Positions 1-10,354 of a DNA stretch of 64,000 nt are shown one piece after another. Under the pieces are notes generated by a model. It had not been told where the DNA came from. It saw nothing but the letters and a program-made list of their open reading frames with translations, and ran no database searches. This DNA is from Eremomyces bilateralis CBS 781.70 (taxonomy: Eukaryota; Ascomycota; Dothideomycetes; Eremomycetales; Eremomycetaceae), in NCBI RefSeq assembly GCF_010015585.1, contig NW_022985071.1, positions 1,115,247 to 1,179,246 on the forward strand. Direction: 5' to 3'. The position numbers and the translations under genes were made by a program. Numbering within the stretch: position 1 is the first letter of the stretch; each line of letters starts with the position of its first letter.

Positions 1-305
1 GAGGACCATACCAATTAGGTATAGCGCGGTTCGTTGCCTCAGGCATGACCATAATGGCCTGAGCTTGCTGAGGTAAATCCTCTAGAGGTTGGGAGTCAGG
101 TGACATCCCAATACGGCTAGTATCATGTGTGGTTACCTCCTATTCCTCCGAGGCCTCCCATACTCCTAGATAGATCAATCAATCACGTATCAGTACTTCT
201 ACATTTTTCACTCCACCACAAAATGCATCACCAATATAAATCAATCGATACATTACTATTACAAAGGCTAACCTCTCTAGAAACATCATAGATGGAAAAA
301 ACAGG
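1..305. other. Flank left of the Tc1-type element
   Basis: This stretch lies beyond the transposase stop codon. It is AT-rich and only short chance reading frames occur in it. I looked for an inverted copy of the sequence right of the transposase (1462-1700), which would be the terminal inverted repeat of a Tc1-type element, and did not find one by eye. The true left end of the element and its TA target duplication therefore remain unplaced. Confidence 0.4.
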
Positions 306-1461
306 CTAATATTTAGTATACCAGCAGCCCTTTGCCTCAAGTACAGCCTGCAGACGACGCGGTAAACTCTCAATTAGCGCGTTTACCTTGTCTTGGCCGA
401 TGGAATCCCAGGCCTCTATTATTGCGCGCATCATCTTGATCCTATCGACCTGGTTATCCTTTAGACTACCAAAATCCGGGTATTTTCGGTATAAATAATC
501 TTTCATCTGCTTCCAAATGTGCTCAATTGGATTCAGGTCTGGGCTATGAGGTGGCCAATCGATGCAAGCAATCTGATGGTCTTGGAACCACCTAGTCGAC
601 AACTTTGAGGTATGAATCCGCGCGTTATCTTGCATGAATAGCTTCTCTGGCGTATGGAACGGTAGGAGTCCCTCTTCGAGAGCCTGTATATACGACTTTG
701 ACGTAAATCCGCCTTTTACAGCCTCCTCATCTCGCTCCATAATGATCAACTCGCTCTTGCCACGCCTCGATATACAACCCCAGACCATTATCGATATCTC
801 AGCCTTCACATGTTCGCCGTTATGGACTGTATCTTTCTTGAAATGGTCCTCCGGAAGGCAAAAGACCCAACATAGGGGGTGCGGCCGGTTCTGGACGCTT
901 GATTCATCGGAAAACTCGATGTCCTATACGATGAGCGATTAGCGGGGTAAAGCAGGGCTATAGCACAGTTAGACTAGCAATCAATTGCTCGATTTTAGGA
1001 AGCCAGTACCTTGCGAATTCGAGCCGTTTACGGGCTCCCTCTTCCGTTAATTGGATCTTCTTACGCATACGCCATTTGCGGTATTATTTGGACCCCCGGA
1101 GCGCGGGTTTGACGGTCGACTTGGACGGGGTGCCTTGGTCGCATGTGAGGGACCGCGCCAGCTCGTTGTGTGTGACCTTCGGGCTTTTTTTAATTTGTTG
1201 TTGAAGATATCGGAAGTCAGGTTCCGTGATCATCTTGGTACGGTGTCCTTTTGGGAGAGACTTGAATGTTCGTTGCGTACGGAACTTCTCAATTGTATAG
1301 TCGATGGTTGAGGGCGAGCATCCGACCTTGCGGGCAATCGCTCATTTAGACATTAGGCCCGCGTCGACCATTGCAATGATTGCAGATCGCTGTTCTGGCG
1401 TAAGATCGGCATCCTTACGCCGATTGCCGCTAATTTCACCCAAAATTGAGCATTCCATCAT
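306..1461 (-). mobile_element. Degenerate Tc1-type (DD34E) DNA transposon, transposase
   Basis: This is a cut-and-paste transposase of the Tc1/mariner superfamily, read from an ATG at 1461 to a stop at 306. The N-terminal part has a helix-turn-helix-like stretch (ARKVGCSPSTI). The DDE catalytic core follows: first Asp in FSDES, second in MQDNARIHTS, and Glu in LNPIEHIW. Thirty-four residues separate the second Asp from the Glu, the spacing of the Tc1 family. Two in-frame stops interrupt the N-terminal half: TGA at 1342-1344, where a C-to-T change of an Arg CGA codon is the simplest origin, and TAA at 1084-1086. A frame change at about 924-966 is best explained by a 43 bp intron ending in TATAG, or else by an indel. 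The copy therefore looks dead. I could not locate terminal inverted repeats. Decay by repeat-induced point mutation is possible but unproven from one copy. Confidence 0.88.
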
Positions 1462-1866
1462 TAAAATTGATGAAGGTATTGATCATCTAAGATCTAGAGT
1501 CGTTTTGACGCGTCTCGTGGTTGCTGGGGCCTGTGCACGATTTGACCGGATTACTCACTCATTACTCTGACCTCTCACAGTACTTACCTCGGAAATAATA
1601 CGTGTAAATATCATGCTTCATCCTTCCGCCGATGTCATCCGGCCTTGATAGCAGTGTTCATCAAAATGCACAGTACAAGTGCTGGTTAGAAACTGTTCGA
1701 AAGAGTAATGTCAAATTGACCTACACTTCGAGGTCGACTAACCTCAACTACACGGCCGCTTCTAGATATCTAATACTCCGTACATAGTGCTCTATTGCTC
1801 TATCCCGCTAGTTCTCCCTTCTAAACGCTACGCAATAATCGACGCTCAAATGTCAAAATGTGAAGC
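1462..1866. other. Region between transposon and ABC1-kinase gene
   Basis: This contains the unplaced right end of the transposon and the 3' flank of the minus-strand kinase gene. I see no gene in it. Confidence 0.4.
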
Positions 1867-3811
1867 TCAAATGGTCACCGGGTCCATCCCAATCCTGCTT
1901 CGCATCCCCAGCCAGATCTCGTAGAACCGGAGCTTGATCCGGATACTGACGAAGGCGCCCCAGGCCTGCACCAAGCTGACAAAGTTCGACGGTCGAAGGA
2001 AGCTCCCCCGGAGCCGTTCCAGCTGCTCCTCGTATACCGTGCGGGATGCATATCGGGCGAGAATAAGAAACGCCCGAGCAGAGCCGCGACGCGTCTGGAG
2101 AGTGTCGTCCAGCGCCCGTGCTGCGGTGGAGTCAGCGTTTAATATCAGGCAAAGGGGAAAGAATATCACATACTCAGATCGTTTGTTTTCAGAATCAACA
2201 AGAGCACCCGTGGAACCCTTCCCAGCAGCTGAACTAGGTCCGTCAGCAACCCCTCCGATAGCGCCTGAGAAATCATCTTCTTCTCCTCTTGATCCCTTGA
2301 GGCGACTCCGACCCCCTTTTGCACCGCGCTGTAATCCCGTCCGGTGATGGCACTCGCGAACAAGGGGAAGTCCTCATCCCCGACATTCGCCACTTCGTTC
2401 GCATACTTCCGCATGCCCGGTTCATCCGCGTTAAGCACTGCGAGCCACAGCTTCGCATACCCACGGCGGATGTCCTCCGGAATGTCTCGGTACAGTCCAT
2501 GATCGTAGAGCACAATATCAAAGTTCCGCCGGCCGCGGAGACTCAACAGGGACCACCAGGAGGCGGGCCGGTGCCGGATGGCCAAATTCCCTGCATGCGG
2601 ATCGCAGTGCAGGGGCGCTCCGGTCCCGAAAATCATCTCGTTGAAGATGCGCGCCAACGCCGCCGCTACCTCGTCCCGGTCAATGTGGTTCGCGTCGAGA
2701 TAGGTGAGGTTGTCCGGCCGGGAACCCGCGAGATATTCCATGACGATGATCCGGCGGCGTGACCAGAGCACCTGGGGAATGACTAGCGGAGTGTTCGGCA
2801 CGCGGGCGAAATATTCGCGGATACGGTTCGCGTTGGCTGCTTCGTGGTCGAAGTCGAGCTCCTGGGGGAGGGAGAGCTCCATCTCGTTGGAAAGCCATGT
2901 GAGGTCGTACTCGGGGAACCAGTACTTGAGGGTTGCGAAGGAGAAGCGTGTAAGAGCGAGATCCAGCGAAGCCCATTCGTCCAGAGCTGGATGCTGAACC
3001 TTGACGGCCACTTTCTGGCCCGTCTCTTTCATCGTCGCTATATGGACCTGCGCCAGGGACGCGGCACCGATGGGCGTGGGTTCGAAGTCGTCGAAGAAGT
3101 CCGACCAGGGCCGTCCCGTGTCTTTCAGGATCATCGCCTCGATCTCCTCGAACGCGGACACGGGACACTTGTCCTGCAGCGGGACGAAGGTTTCGCACCA
3201 CTCCGGTGGAAGAAGATAATTCAGGCTGCTCAGGTGCTGACCCAGCTTGATGAAGATCGACCCATTCCGTTCCATTGTTTTGAGTGTTCGAAGTGCACAT
3301 CGTTTGTGGCAGGCTTTGAGGAGGGTATCGAAGGCCACGGCATCTTGATAGTCTTGATTAAGGGTGACTCGGTAGCTGTTCGCATAGGAAAGTATTTAGC
3401 AAATGTCCTCTCTAAGTATATCTCCGATGTATGGATGATCGGATGGATCACCTACTCGTTAACGCAAACGGCCAAAGTGCTTACGATGCTGCCCGTCCGC
3501 TCTACCGCCTTCGCAGCATGTTTCGCAGCATGCTTCGCATCATCGCTGACCGTGGCCGCTGCTAGCAGCCCCGTACCCCCTACTGCTAGTAACACTCGCC
3601 TTCGCTGTCGAGATCGCTTCGGATTCGGCGTCCCATGCGATCGATTACCGCTTTTGGTGGCCTGTGCCCGCATTTGCGGAATCCATGATGGACCAGCTAG
3701 CCGCTGCCGGCATGGTTCAAGTCGAAGAGGAGTGTTTCGAAGGGATTGCGTGCATGCGTTGCAGATCCATGAGGTATTATGCACTCGGGGGATGCCAAAG
3801 AACGGTGGCAT
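1867..3811 (-). CDS. ABC1/UbiB-family atypical kinase, mitochondrial (Mcp2/Cqd2-like)
   Basis: Three exons (3811-3456, 3375-2174, 2120-1867) with introns at 3376-3455 and 2121-2173 give a continuous protein. The first splice creates VCVNDYRVTL and the second LKTNDLTRALDD, both of which read as unbroken family sequence. UbiB hallmarks are visible: the KxGQ motif as FIKLGQH, an Ala-rich loop AASLAQVH, the lysine in VAVKVQHP, the ExD-type region ELDFDHEAANA, the catalytic HCDPHAGNL, and DHG in place of DFG (YDHGLYR). The DHG form is typical of the ADCK1/ADCK5/Mcp2 branch. The N-terminus is basic and Ser/Arg-rich, followed by a hydrophobic segment (VLLAVGGTGLLAAATV), which fits a mitochondrial presequence plus inner-membrane anchor. 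Yeast Mcp2/Cqd2 influences mitochondrial lipid and coenzyme Q distribution, and that role here is inferred from family. Family confidence is high; orthology to Mcp2 rather than another ADCK-like paralogue is less certain. Confidence 0.9.
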
Positions 3812-4830
3812 TTGCGAAGCCCGATATACGATATGTCACTGGTGGACTTCCTTCCGCCAGCCAGATGGAACTTATGGGGCGATTTCAAGGAAATAAGGAG
3901 CGGACAGAGGTGCGTAACTCATCTAAGAGTTCTGAACCACATTATACCAAAGATAGAAGCACGAGGGACAGTGGGGCTGGTGTATTTGGTCATTCTCGAT
4001 TTTTTTCGGAGAATAAATCCAATTGCTTCTGTCTGGCTGTTTTGACATCACGCTACCGTTGTCCGACTTGCCGACATGCACGTGACAATCCTGGCTGCGA
4101 TCACGGCTTCTCCCGACAAGGTTCCGGGTGATCACATAACTGATAACATGAATATTATGAGCTGTGTTCTGAACCCGACTCCAGCAGTCCGGTTATTAAT
4201 AGTATCTGTTGCAGTCGACATCGGATATCACACTTATTAGCATGCGGTAGACATACACGGCACATCAAATGCCACAGGTGAAAGGGGGTTGCTGAACAAC
4301 TGCGTTAATTGTTGTAAAGTGTCGTCAAGTATTGCAATTCCTCTATTGATCTAAGCATCGCGTCAGGCTCGTAGTCCTCTCCTCCGTATATGTTCCAAAA
4401 ATGGCCGGAACCCTTCGCGGTCCATGTGCCTCCAGTATATACAAAGAGACAAGAAGATCTTGGTATCATAAGATGGCAGAACATGCCAGAATCGACGTAA
4501 GAAAATGAAACAAATGTGGTATCGCTGCGGTTGGCCGTAAACAAGCCCGACGTGGGGAGCCCTCCGGTCGGGAGGAACTCCCGAAAACGGGAAGAGAATC
4601 GAATCGTGATAACAAATGGAAGATTCAGCGTCAAATCATAACTTCTGCTGACCCAGAGAAAGCGACGCATGAGCTCGAGCGGCATCAAGATGATCGCTTC
4701 GTTCATCAAGGACGTCCAGAAACCAAAGGCAAACCAAGGATGAGAGACGGGCGTGAAGTGGACAGACGAAACGACACATTCTAGATCAACCGCGTCCTTC
4801 GGATCGACCACTTGTCGCCTGCTCACGACA
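3812..4830. other. Intergenic region between crzA and the kinase gene
   Basis: This holds the upstream region of the minus-strand kinase gene and the 3' region of crzA. A 181-codon open frame on the minus strand (4305-4850) overlaps the last 20 bases of crzA and has no recognisable domain. I do not call it a gene (see findings). Nothing else is supported. Confidence 0.5.
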
Positions 4831-7121
4831 TCAGTAGTACCCCGAATCACTCACCCATCCACTGGCACCCATTCTCTGGTCGCCAAATTCCCCCTCGCCT
4901 TCATCTTCATACCCACTCCCCGCGTCGTAGCTGCTCCGCCCACTGATATCTCCACCTCGGTCGTCAAGATCGTCCACTGTCGTCGTCGGCAACGAGTCCC
5001 AGACGCTGCTTAAAGTCGGATACTGCGCCAACAGCGCTGCGGGTAGCCGATACGGCATCTGCGCAGCCGGGTCCGCGCTGCCGCTGTAGCCCTCGAATCC
5101 CGGCTGTGGTGATGTCGACATTCCGATCCCAGGGCCCATTTGGCCGGATTCCATGCCCATCATGCCAGCGTGCATGCCGGGACTCTGGCTCTGCGACGCC
5201 GCGGCTGCATCCCAGGATTTCTCCGCGGCCTCCTCCTCGAGAAGAGGCCGGATGCACACCCGACCGGCCTCCGATCGGAAGTGCCGGCCCAGCGCATCAG
5301 CGCGAGCGAACCGCCGCCCGCAACCCCACTGACTACTGCTCTTCAGTTGCCCGCGACAGACGAATTTCTTTTCGCCGGAATGCAGGCCCTCGTGCCGCTT
5401 GCGGTCATGCTGCCGCGCAAATGCCTTGCCACACACCGTGCACACGAACGGGCGCTCATCCGTATGCGTGCGCAGATGCGAGCGTAGATTGTAGGCGCGA
5501 GTGAACCGCTTCGGGCAGAGAGAGCACTGGAACGTCGCAGGGTGCTTCTGGGTTCGTTTGCTGCCTGATCCGACCGACTCGCCCGATGCGCCGGAGCTTG
5601 GCCGGTCAGGGTTGGCGAGGCCGAGCATGTATTCGCGGTCATGGGGCACACTTGAAGTGGACGAGCGGCGGTTCTTCCCGACCCCGGACGGGGATGGGGA
5701 GCGTGACGACCGGGCATGGTTCGGTGAGAGGCGATCCTCGAGAGCAGGTGTGGACCCGCGAGATCGCCCAGCATGAGGGTCGGATTTGGCGCGTTCGCGA
5801 TTACGGCTTGGACCTGTGCAGAGCAGAGCAGTCAGTTTTGAGGTCAATGGCACGGAATTCTGCATGGATGCTTACTCCGTGATGGTGGTTGCAGAGTGTC
5901 CTCTTGTTTCACATCGGGCTTGGGAGGCTCGAAGCTCCCTTGTCGTGAAGGCGGTTCAAAGCTAATCAGAATCCCCGGAGTTGGCATTGATCCTTGGCCG
6001 TTGTTCATGGACATGCCATTCTCCGGCGCGGAAGGGAACGTCTCTTGATTTTGGTTTTGGAACACGTCGTCGTACGGCCCTCCAATTGACTGATTGAGGC
6101 CGAAGTTGTCCACCGAGGTGAAGGCGGGAAGCGATTGTTGCTGTGCCGCGAGGTTAGGAGAGATATGTGGGCTGTGATGCGGCGAGACACCAGGATATCC
6201 GTGCCCTTGATGGACCTGATTCTCGGACAGGGTGATCTGTTCGAACATGGCGGCGCCTTGGGCCATCTGAGGATCCACCTGGGCTCCCATTAATGGCGAG
6301 GGATGCTCAATGGGATCGTAAGGCTCCGTGTTGCCTAGGTACGGCGATGGTTGAGATGAGACCTCGGAGTATTGGTCGGACGGTGTCCTCCGGTGGCTCC
6401 CAAAACGCATGCCGCTCCAGTCACCCGTCCCCGGCGGAAACGCAGCGCTGGAAGGGTCAAGCGATGCGTGACGAGAGTGATTCGGGGAAAAGCCACCCTG
6501 TACTAAAGAGGGCGACGCCTGAGGGCTGATGCTCGAATGGCGCATATCAGGCTGTAGGAGATGAGCAGGAATGGAGTCGTGGTTTGGAGCAGAACTCGCT
6601 GGATTCAAGAGCGCTGAAGGATCGATAGATTGGTCAACGGACTGGCCTCCGCCGAGCAACTGCGGATCCACCAAGTAATTGGGGTCGAGCGGGTCCTCGT
6701 TCGCCCCGCCGTTCTGAAAGAATTGTTGATTGTATGAGTCTTGCGCGTTGGGCAAGGGATTATTGCCGTCCAGAAGACCAGGCGAAAAAAGACCGTCACC
6801 CTGTTGACCGAACGAAGGGTTCGAAGGATTCTGGGGGCTTCCCTGCGGCTGTAGGAAGGGGGATTGAGACTGTGAGTACTGTGGTTGTTGGTTGAAGTCG
6901 GAGTTTGAGAGGTTGAACGGATGTTGTCCGGCGGAATTGAGGTTGCTGTCAAAGTTGGATATGAAGCTATTCGACGCTCCGACTAGCGACTGATCCAGCC
7001 CTAACCCCGCAGAGACCATAGGAGTATGATAGGAGCTATGAGGAGACGGGGAGGGCGTCTGTCTTTTAATCGCCTGCTGGCCGACGGACGGCGATCGTCC
7101 CCGCTGGTGGTGTGCCTCCAT
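4831..7121 (-). CDS. crzA: Calcineurin-responsive C2H2 zinc-finger transcription factor CrzA
   Basis: Two exons (7121-5876 and 5813-4831) are joined across a 62 bp intron (5814-5875, GTAAGC...CACAG), giving 742 residues. The N-terminal half is rich in Gln, Asn, Ser and Pro, as expected of an activation and calcineurin-regulated region. A C2H2 block begins near residue 512: two classical fingers (CSLCPKRF and CTVCGKAF with their His pairs), then an atypical third with Cys in CRGQ and GCGRRF and histidine in ALGRHF. This arrangement is that of Crz1/CrzA. Family knowledge: Ca2+/calcineurin dephosphorylates the protein, which enters the nucleus and activates calcium-, stress- and cell-wall genes. 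A PGILIS sequence near the end of exon 1 resembles a PxIxIT calcineurin docking motif. The start is the ATG at 7121, with a long leader upstream. Confidence 0.95.
5961..5978 (-). other. Candidate PxIxIT-type calcineurin docking motif in CrzA
   Basis: These bases encode PGILIS, followed by FEPPSRQ, shortly before the intron. The pattern P-x-I-x-I-S/T matches the calcineurin docking consensus, and its place in the Ser-rich region before the fingers fits. The assignment rests on the motif and the known biology of CrzA. Confidence 0.45.
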
Positions 7122-8404
7122 GATTCACTGGGGGTGGGGGACGAGGAGGCTGTGGATTGCTCTCCAGTCGAAGGGGCGAGGAAGTCGTCAATGCGCACCA
7201 GATAGGTACAGAATGAATGGTGGTCGAGTGTTCAATGGTGAGGCGACAGGTGAGTTGAGGCTTGGAGGGCGAGCGGGTCACAGTGGTTCTGTTCCTGTAG
7301 GGTTTCGGGGTGGGACTTGGGAATCAAGGGGAGCGTGAACCGTCAATTGAACTGAAGCGCCAGCTGAACGTGAAGCGATGTCGAGGAACGGAGGGAGTGG
7401 GACGATGTGCGCTTTGGCCAACGGCACGTGCACCATCCACCAAGCCTCGAGCACGTGATTTGACTGATTGCTGCCTGCCTGTCTTCTTGCTCCTCGTTAA
7501 GACTCAAGGTATGAGGCGGCGAAGTTCAACACTGCTAGGAACCGAATTCCCGCCGAGGCAGTGTCTCGACAATGTATGCAACCGATCAATACGCGCTTGA
7601 GACTCGATCCAAATCAACAGTCCATTGCAGGAAATGTCGAGGTTGTGGTGCGACAGGACCATGCCAGCTCAGCCGCAAGGCGCAGCAGGAGAGGATCATG
7701 TCCTGTAGTGCTCAAGCAAAGACTGGCCAACGCTCTGTTGTCAGCACTCAACACCGAACAGTGGAGGGCTAGTGGCGCAGGGCAGACTAGGATTCAACCT
7801 GTCCACGGCTTCACACGGTTCACGCCTCCAGCTCCAAAGTAGTACGGTACTCGAACTACATACGACTGTCTGAAGTCCGGAGATGTGGACGAAGGAGGCT
7901 GGGTATCCCTCAGTTTCGATTACGGAATGCAAGAAATAGGGATCCCAATTCCAAGATGGAGGGTGCAGGCAGTCATCAGCAATGAAATGTTCCCTGAAAT
8001 GCCTGGATGAGTGCTCATCCTGTCTCGCAGGTAATCATATTAGAATTGGGCACGAACAGGGGTTCAGGGGTATACATGGCATTACTAATTACTTGTTCGG
8101 ATCATACCGAACCAGACGGCGAGAATCAGCCTACGGGAAAAGTCAGGCAATTTCAGTGGATGCCCTGAGACTGACCCAATGACTGCGGCCTGCGATGGAA
8201 ATTCCCTTAGTCCCCGAAGTCCAGGGATGAACCAGCAAATCGTTTCGACGGGTCCACCCGACCTGAAGGCTCGCAATCATACCATACTGTCAAGATTGCT
8301 ATATAGTGCACCCGGAACAATATAATTATATTACTAAGATATATGCAGTGACCGCCCTCCCGAAATCCCACACTGATATTTCTCTATGGCGTCGTAGCCA
8401 TGAT
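7122..8404. other. crzA upstream region and 3' flank of the MFS gene
   Basis: About 1.3 kb without a supportable gene. Short plus-strand frames between 7310 and 7842 have no family resemblance and look like chance. The part near crzA contains two CACGTG palindromes, listed separately. Confidence 0.5.
7425..7457. promoter_or_regulatory. Paired E-box palindromes (CACGTG) upstream of crzA
   Basis: CACGTG occurs at 7425-7430 and again at 7452-7457, start to start 27 bp, about 305-335 bp upstream of the crzA start codon. Fungal bHLH factors (Cbf1-, Pho4- or SREBP-like) bind this palindrome. That it regulates crzA is inferred from position only. Confidence 0.35.
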
Positions 8405-10354
8405 TTAGAAAGCGACAGCAACCCGGTTGGTCTGGTACTTCTTGGTGGATGGCAAGAAGCAGCAGATAACGATTGCACAAGAACCGAACGCGATGCTAGT
8501 CCACCAGACATATCGCAGCGCCAAAGAATAAGCCCAGCGGGATCCCAGCGCGGCCGCATCCACCACCGCAGGCGTCACCCCCTCCACGGTCATGATGTCT
8601 TCCGGGGTCGTCAAGTATGTGATGACGAATTTCTCAAGTGATGCAAGTGGGAGCCCCGCCGTCGCAGCGTAAGTGCCGACCTGGATCGGCAGGAACCCAC
8701 TGAGCTTGTTCACGAAGATGTTATAGTATATGGAGTAGCCGATTGCACCACCGACGGCGCGGACGGAAAGTGACAGAGCGGCCGCGGTCGTGATGAGAGC
8801 ATCGGGGGTCGCGAGCATCGCGACGGTGGCAGTCGGGACGATGGCAGCGCCAACTCCAAAAGACGTCAGTGTGGAGAGGATCACGGTCCGTACGGGGTTT
8901 TCGGGAGTGGCGGTAGAGACCGTTCCACCGAAGGCGGTCATGATGATTAGGCCGACTATGATAACTTCGCGACTGTGGTTACTGAAGGTAGAAAGGAGCG
9001 AGTTGAAGACGATGGCGCCGGCCGTGGTGGCGATGCCGCTTGGAAGGGAGCGAAGGCCAACCCCCACAGGATCGTGAATGTAGACGGCCTTGAAAAGCAA
9101 GGGGTAAAAGTTAAGGATCGAGTAGAAGTTCATGCCGCCGACAAAGGCCATCGCGTAGGCCACACCAACGACACGCTGGCCTCGGAATAGTTCGAGAGGA
9201 ATCATGCCATTTTTGGCAAACTTGATTTCCCAAACGAGCCAAGCAACGAGGAGGGCGATGCCGATGAGGAGACAGCAAAGAACGTATGCACTGGTCCAGG
9301 GATGCGAGTAGCCCCCAGCCTGAAGGGCAACAAGCCTATAACAACAATCAGCACCTAAGATCAGTGTTGAGATGTTACCGCACACTCACGTCAAGGTTAG
9401 TCCAATGATGGACAACAGTCCTCCAATGTAGTCGATTTTAGCAAGAATCGCACGACGTGACAACCCGTCAGCACGGGTGTGGTGATTTGGGAAGTAAGTG
9501 AAGAGAAGGCCCAGTCCGGTGATTCCATTGTAGATCCTCGAGCCTGGTCAGTCATATTTCTTGGTATGCCCGTCTCCTAGGACTTACAGCGAGATCCACG
9601 CAGTCCATCGCCATCCTAATTTGGTATCCCTTTGAAGCAACTCCGTGTAAAGCAAATAGGGGGTGAATGGAAAGACGAAAGCTGTTACAACAGCCAGGGA
9701 GTAGCCACGAAATTTAACAGGTACGCATTCAGCCAATCTATAGGTTGTAAGCCAACAGTTCTCGTTTTGAGGATCACGAAAGACTTCTTACCCAGCTAAA
9801 CCCGTGAGTTCGCCGATGGCAGCACCAGCTCCTGATAGAGCCATGCCTGTGACGGCTGGGCCGAAGGATTTTGCCGTGGCGATGAGAATGATGCCAACGC
9901 AGATCAATAGGGCGCCAGTCATGGCGATATACCGTTTGCCGAACAAATCCTGTAGATAGCCGCAGAATGGAGCCAGGGCAGCGATGGCCAGTGTGTTGGC
10001 GACTGGGAGCCATCCCGATGATTCGGTGTTGCCAATATCGGCAGCAATGAAATCCAGTCCACCTCCCACGAAGTATAGGATGATCTGAGAACCTGTTTTT
10101 GAATGAGCAATCGGTCCCGAGTGTGAAGACCTGCCAGACTACGAACCGGTGTACAACATGGCAAGGAAAGCAGCCGCCAGTGCATTCCGGAGGTTCCAGT
10201 CAACCTTGCCATCAGAATCATCCCCTTTGAATGCACGGCTATTTTTCATATCAATCTTCCCCGTCAAGGTCTCCTCACGCGAGATCTCGTTGGATTCGAC
10301 ATCTTCCGTCGTGGCATCACCATTCTTGGTTTCGGTAAGCTCTGCTTTCTCCAT
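8405..10354 (-). CDS. MFS transporter, TRI12 (trichothecene efflux pump) type
   Basis: Five exons (10354-10147, 10092-9792, 9737-9588, 9536-9390, 9335-8405) with four introns of 51-54 bp give 578 residues. The splices produce smooth family sequence, such as ELTGLAGLAECVPVKFRG and IIGLTLTLVALQAGGYSHPW. The third intron would end in GAG rather than CAG. A charged N-terminal tail of about 60 residues precedes many hydrophobic helices, consistent with a 14-helix drug:H+ antiporter-like carrier. The LQDLFGKRYIAMTGALL stretch resembles the MFS loop 2-3 motif. TRI12-type carriers export toxins or related small molecules, and some relatives handle siderophores. No biosynthetic genes lie beside it, so the substrate is unknown. 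It would act in the plasma membrane or vesicles. Confidence 0.9.
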
